In this document: positions 58,718 through 64,000 of the stretch, piece after piece
Position numbering within the stretch: position 1 is the stretch's first letter
How the letters are laid out: the number at the start of each line of letters is the position of its first letter
DNA from: Chionis minor
Lineage: Eukaryota > Chordata > Aves > Charadriiformes > Chionididae
Reading direction: 5' to 3'
Assembly: GCA_013398295.1 (NCBI GenBank)
Contig: VZSF01001376.1
Location: forward strand, 64,181 to 128,180
Length of the DNA stretch: 64,000 bases
Notes under the pieces: model-generated
Told to the model about the DNA's origin: nothing
The model's input: only the letters and a program-made list of their open reading frames with translations
Databases searched by the model: none
Made by a program: the position numbers and the translations under genes

Positions 58718-58910
58718 ATAGAATCATAGAACCATAGAATCACTTGGGTTGGAAGAGACCTTCAAGGTCATCGAGTCCAACCATAAACCTATGCCAAAAA
58801 AAACCCCAAAACCAACCACCCCTAACCCATGTCCCTCAGCACCACGTCTACCCGTCTTTTAAATACCTCCAGGGATGGCCATTCCACCACCTCCCTGGGC
58901 AGCCTGTTCC
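58718..58910 (-). mobile_element. CR1 LINE 3' fragment (class B)
   Basis: This reverse CR1 tail starts with ATAGAATCATAGAACCATAG. It continues with GGTTGGAAGAGACCTTCAAG and CCATGTCCCTCAGCACCACG, and stops at GGGCAGCCTGTTCC. An A/C-rich expansion (about 58796-58818) interrupts it compared with the 22334 copy. Confidence 0.95.
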
Positions 58911-61051
58911 CTACGTTCAGCAACAAGTTCACAGATGAGATAGGAGTGCAACGGAAAGAAAGTCTCATGCAATTGTATGCCTATTCCTCTTCTGGAATGG
59001 CATGGATTAGCCTAGACAGCTTCAAATTAGCCTTTGCATACTAGATTTCAATAGGTCTTTCCAACTTCTAAATTTTTAAATGCATTTAAATAGTATATAT
59101 ACAAATACGCTGTGGAATGCTTGATAAGGTTGCAGTTTTCCAGCCCTTCTGATCATTCTCTCTGATGGGAAGCAAACAAAAAACCCCACCCATACATCCA
59201 TGTCAAATCTGGAAGTAGTCGGGTGGTACCAGTGAACTGTGACCTCACAAATATGTGAAAATTCAGAGGCTTGCTTAATCACTGTGTCTGTTCTTCCTTT
59301 TTCATTCTAGCACTGTTTTTCCTCCTTGATAAGTACGTAAATAAATAACCTACCTTCCCTACCCAGACCTTCCACTGTCCTCCCTTGTATATGCGCTGCA
59401 ATCAGAGAAAAAGATACGAAAGGCAATTTATCATTATCAAGTGTCTTTATCAAATTGTGCCCAGGGTTATCTAGGATTATCCAGTTCTGCAGGCAAAAAG
59501 CCATAATTGCTCAGTATGGGGTTTGTTCCACAGTCTTAGAATGCTCAGGATAAATAGAAAGAGGGTGTCCTCTCTCTTCTTGAGAAGTCTGAAGCCTTGA
59601 GGAGCCCACGATTGGGTGCTCGTGAGGGCAGGTGGTCCTACCGTTGAGTGTCCTTAGTTCTTGCAGACAGAATCCTCCTTCCACGCCTGCGGAAAATTAT
59701 GTTCATTTCCTTAAAGAGAGGGTCAGAGGAAAAGAAGGTCTTCTAGATCCTTTCATCATGCAATGGAGTAAGTCCTGTCTCGGGACCGGAGCGGGAATTA
59801 GTGTGATAATACATCGCACTTCCTCTGCTGAGGTTCTTGTGGAGTCAAAATCCATGACTTTCACAAAACTCAGACTGCAGTTTTAAAATAAAAATTACCA
59901 GAATTACAAAAAATGAACAGATAATGACTTGATTTCAATTCCAAAGGCAAACACGTGTGAAAAATGAACCAGCTTCTCTTAGGAGCAGTTCCAGAACACA
60001 CTAGGTGGTGCTGTAATCCCAACAGCAATTGCTGACTGGGATTGATACTTGAGCTTTCCTACTGTCAGGCTATAACTTGTTGCCACAAGCTTTTTGTAAA
60101 TTTCCTAATATTTCTGAAACTTTAAATACTTCCTGCGTATTTTAAGATGCTGTTGCTGATCTTTTATTTGGTAGGAGCAACACTGCATGCTTTTATTCCT
60201 CGTGTTTTGATTTTTTTGGTCTAATGAAATAGTCCAATTAGCTTTTGGTTCTCATTGTACTCAGGACACAAGTTTTGGATGTGGGTTTTCCTTCTGCTGT
60301 ATATTTTGGGGAAAATTCTCAATGTCTTGCCAAAAAACTTCTCACCGTGACCATTATAATCTGTACCACCATTTTACCAGCATCAGTGACAGTGAATCAC
60401 ACTGCACACAGCCTGGAGCAGGAGAACATATCAGGTTTAGCTTCCCACTACCACCCGTGTTACCGTCATGTAGCCTTATAGCCCCATACACATGCTGTTG
60501 ACATTGCTAGAAAAATGCCATGGGTCCTTGTGTTAAGCCAGGGGCAGGAGCCTTGGGTTTATCAGGCTCTGGCTGGACCTTGTCTTGCTCTTCCTGGAAG
60601 TTTGTTTTAGCTTGTTTAGCTGTTACAGCAATTACCTAATGACAGGATAACCGGGAACGATGTGGGCTACCTTTTGCTTAGCTTTGTGCAATTTTGTGGT
60701 ATGGTGCTTACAGTTGTGTGTCTATTTTAATAACAGGTAATAATATCCTAACGTTATTCTATGTAGAATGAACTATGTATGACCCTGGAATAAAATGTAG
60801 AGTAGCGGGGACGGGGGATGACAGTGGAAGCCTTTCAAATTACACTAGAGGCCCCGGTGCTATAAACCACTCCATGTAGCGGGTCACTGGTCACCACAGA
60901 AATGCAGCCTTGGGACTGGTCAAAACCAGGGTTAGGGACTGCAGAGAGCACAGAGAAGCATCCAATGTGTTAAAACATGCTAGAGACAGCAAATTTGGTT
61001 GTGATGTGGAACCGTAAACCAGTGACACGAGCAACGGGCAGAGCATGTTTT
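58911..61051. other. Non-coding stretch with a CTCF-like site
   Basis: About 2.1 kb without a supported gene. A CTCF-like motif with a matching upstream element lies at 59985-60013. The open frames at 59632-59886 and 60245-60481 are not recognised. Confidence 0.62.
59985..60013 (+). promoter_or_regulatory. CTCF-like site with upstream element
   Basis: ACACTAGGTGGTGCTG (59998-60013) matches the extended CTCF core CCASYAGRKGGCGCTR at 14 of 16 positions. GCAGTTCC (59985-59992), 5 bp upstream, matches the known CTCF upstream motif. The combination is less likely by chance than the core alone. Binding is not shown. Confidence 0.5.
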
Positions 61052-61170
61052 GAGGCTTTGAGCAACCTCATCTAGTGGGAGATGTTCCCGCCTATGGGAG
61101 GTGGGTTGGAATTAGACGATCTTTAAAGTCCCTTCCAAACTAAACCATTCTATGATTCTATGATTTTATG
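61052..61170 (+). mobile_element. CR1 LINE 3' fragment (class A-like, diverged)
   Basis: This forward CR1 tail contains TTTGAGCAACCTCATCTAGT and GGGAGATGTTCCCGCCTATG, and ends in three octamers ATTCTATGATTCTATG and ATTTTATG. It is about 120 bp long. Confidence 0.93.
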
Positions 61171-64000
61171 TTAAAAAGCACATCAAGACAGGGTGAAAAA
61201 GCCCTTAGAGGGGAGGAAGAAAACTCCAAGTTCCTCTTGGAGGAAACTCCTCCCAGAGAAGAGAAGAAAGCAGTCATCAGTTTCCATTGTAAACCTTTGT
61301 CCTCTCCCAAAAGAAGGGTGAGATAACGCTAAAAGCAAGGTGTAGATACTAGGAAATGTGTGGACTCAATTCTAACTAGTATTTTGGAAGTTTTTTTCTA
61401 TAATAACATTCTTTTTCATTTTTCTCTTTTTTTTTTTCCCCCCCCCATAATAAGCAGATCTGGGCTAATAACATTAATTCATTGATAAGACCGTTCTGAT
61501 TTGAGATTTACAGAAATGAGTTGCAATTTTTAACCTGCGAGTTAAATTTCTTTGTTTCTTTGCCCTATGTAAACAGCACAAGTTGTAGCTCAACAAACTG
61601 ATGGGCAGCTTAGATTGTAAATTGGCTGCAATTTCTCCAGCATTTTGGCAGCACTGTGCTTTACTTCCCCGTCTTGGGGATCGTTGCATGCACAGGGGAC
61701 AGAAGATAAAGCAAATATTTGGAAGTGGCAGGACGAGAGAAGGAGACTTCAGACGTGCTATGTATGTTTTCGGATGATGTAATGTTTAATAACTTCCATA
61801 GCACTTTCTCCCTCCTCTGTAATCCAAGTGCATGTGTTTAAGCAAATACACAGGGTACCATTGGCATACCTAATGTGGCAACTTCTCTTTTCATTGTCAG
61901 CAAGAAGAGTGAAAATTGAGTACACTTTCAAAGAAAAAATGTCACTGACGAAAATGATCTCGAAAATATTACTTTTATTACTTATACTCCTTTTAATAAG
62001 TTTGGCTTAAAAAAATAATATGCATTCACAGTGGTCCTATTAACATATCAGTAACAGCTGGAAATACTCCGTAGTCATGATGTGAATTGGGAATGGTGTG
62101 GGGAGACATGAGAGCACTCCAGTTCAACATTTAGATTAACATTTTTTAGGCAGTTTGAACCCACACCCTAGAAGTAAATCAGAAACACCCTACATATTTT
62201 TATTAGTTCTACACAACTCATATATTACTTTACTGTATCAGATTTTGTTTAGGTTATTTCAATAGAGTTCTTCCCTTGTCAAGTGCCCCGTATTAAACTA
62301 TAATTACATGTTGACATCCACTGAGAAGGAAAGGTTTCATCAGATGTTTACTGTCACGTCAGAAGGACTTTGCTTTGGGTAGGCAAATATTGCAGGAATT
62401 ACCTCAGCTTAATTAAATCTAAAAATACTGAAGAATTAATAGAACGCATTTGAAGGTGTTTAGCACGCTTTTAGCACTGATTATTTTTGAATTCTCTAAG
62501 TTGGTTTTAAGACAAAAACTGCCAGCCTCCATAACGGGAAGATCTTTGCTCCTACTTTTGCTTTTCAGTTCTCTATCTGAAAACTTGTTTTACCCAGTGT
62601 TTTATCTATTACCCTTATTAGGGTACATTTTGATTTGCCTTTATAATGGTATTTTTCACCTTACAATTTCTTTAATTTCTGAAAAATTTTAACTTTTGTT
62701 TGGTGTTTCAAGTGCATGACTGTACATGATTAATTCAAAATAGGTGTCTGCACTCAAAATTGAACCAAAATATAGAGACATGGATTCCATTTTGTTCAGT
62801 TTTTTTCCATTCCAAACAGAAAGTAACCACGCATCATCTTTTCTGTTACTTCAAACTCCTTATTAAAGAAAAAAATAAATTCAGTCAAGCTCGCTCTCTT
62901 ATTCTGATAAATTTTGACTCAGTTGGCCTATGTCAACTGAGTTTGAAAGAGTAATAGAAGTTTCAAGGTTATTAAGTTCATGCAGGTTTGTGGAAAAGAA
63001 TCTGACTCTCATGTATGGGTGATGCTTCCCGAGTGAAATGCGGTGATATGAGATTAGATGGAGAAATCCTGGGGGCTTTGGAGTAGATCCATCTGTGGGA
63101 AAAGCTCACTAGACACCAGAACATCTGACCAGGAGACCCCTAACCACAGGAAGTTAAGTGTCCCGAGTTACACTTTTTTTTGTGAGAGTTCCAGCAATGT
63201 GTCAAGGCTTCATGAGAGCTGAGGTCATGTACCTCATGCTTTCATTATATCAGTTTGCCAAGCTTCCCCTCCAGACTGTATATGCTGTGACTCACCATGA
63301 TCATGGTGAAGATGCTTCATTATAGTGACCCAGGCAAAGGGACAATTGCAGTGACACAAGAGCTGTAGTCTGTTAGGTGAACTTCTTGAGCACTGTTAGT
63401 TACAAGACTGTATGAGATCCTAGTGCGTTCATTCTTTTTTTTTAATTCCTTTCTTAAAGTAAAATTTATATAAGATTTCACATTTAAAAAAAACCCGTAA
63501 TCAAAAATTCACGTTTCCTCTTATTTCAGTAACAGGAACAGACACTTCTTTTCTTCTCCCTCCATGACTTCTGAATGAATTCCTTTAATGTTCTGAGCAG
63601 TATTCAGTAACCATAAAAGTTTCATTTATTTTACGGCATCTTCAGGCTAATTTCAGTAGATGAAGAAAATTAGATAACTTGTGATAATTTGAATGAGCCG
63701 GATTGTTACATCATGTAATAAAGCATGCCAGGGTAAGGAAATACCATTTCCCCATAGGAAATTAAAACAATGAACACCTATTTTGAGATGAGAAAGATGC
63801 TATCAGTTTATGTAGACAAAAGATCATCATATCTCATAATTTTATGATTGCACAATAAACATAATTAAAGATGGAAAAGGATCTTGTAGGTAGTACTTTC
63901 TTTCTACTGGTACACGGCTGGCAGCTTAATGAAGCAATCTTCAAAAAATCTCTGTAAGTAATTTGGAAAAGTTCATGTTGCATCCTTCCTTGTTCCATAA
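61171..64000. other. A/T-rich non-coding end of window
   Basis: No supported gene. It contains a T11C9 pyrimidine tract (61427-61446) and an 18-bp perfect palindrome (63292-63309). The remainder is ordinary A/T-rich sequence running to the window edge. Confidence 0.65.
63292..63309. repeat. 18-bp perfect palindrome
   Basis: TCACCATGATCATGGTGA is its own reverse complement with no spacer. It contains the TGATCA core. It could be a dimeric protein-binding site or chance. Confidence 0.9.

Overview
The window looks like non-coding DNA from a bird. Two things point there. First, about eighteen copies or fragments of the CR1 LINE (chicken repeat 1) carry its diagnostic 3' end, repeats of an ATTCTATG/ATTCTGTG octamer, and most are strongly 5'-truncated. 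Second, there is one solo retroviral LTR of a type I recognise from bird genomes. The species cannot be told from the sequence. I see no convincing protein-coding gene, rRNA, tRNA, CRISPR array or other cellular RNA gene. The open frames are short. The longest one (190 codons) lies mostly inside a decayed CR1 copy, and several others overlap CR1 or the LTR. The window is best read as intergenic or deep intronic sequence.

Layout. Positions 1-30 kb are the richer half: thirteen CR1 copies, several CpG-dense patches, a solo LTR at 29671-30173, an old ~220-bp head-to-tail duplication at 20860-21290, and the largest CR1 piece (27258-28022), which still shows the broken C-terminal part of the LINE reverse transcriptase ORF. 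Positions 30-64 kb are visibly more A/T-rich and poorer in repeats: five or six CR1 copies, AT-rich simple repeats, small tandem duplications and perfect hairpins.

CR1 copies fall into at least three sequence classes by their 3' ends. Class A carries a GGGAGGTGTCCCTGCCCAGG motif. Class B carries a GTGCTGAGGGACATG motif. Class C carries a CCATGGGCAGG-type motif. A fourth, much older set lies around 18.45-18.75 kb. The copy at 40111-40689 looks like a mosaic of two classes. The pair at 19644 and 20035 forms a ~105-bp imperfect inverted repeat.

The features most worth following up are: the solo LTR with its flanking duplication; the ancient 220-bp tandem duplication; several perfect short hairpins (14-, 13-, 13- and 10-bp arms, two of them adjacent at 54032-54095); a 44-bp perfect tandem duplication loaded with TAAT motifs; an isolated patch with 12 CpGs in 68 bp; and three strong CTCF-like motifs. 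No pathway or multi-gene system can be supported here.
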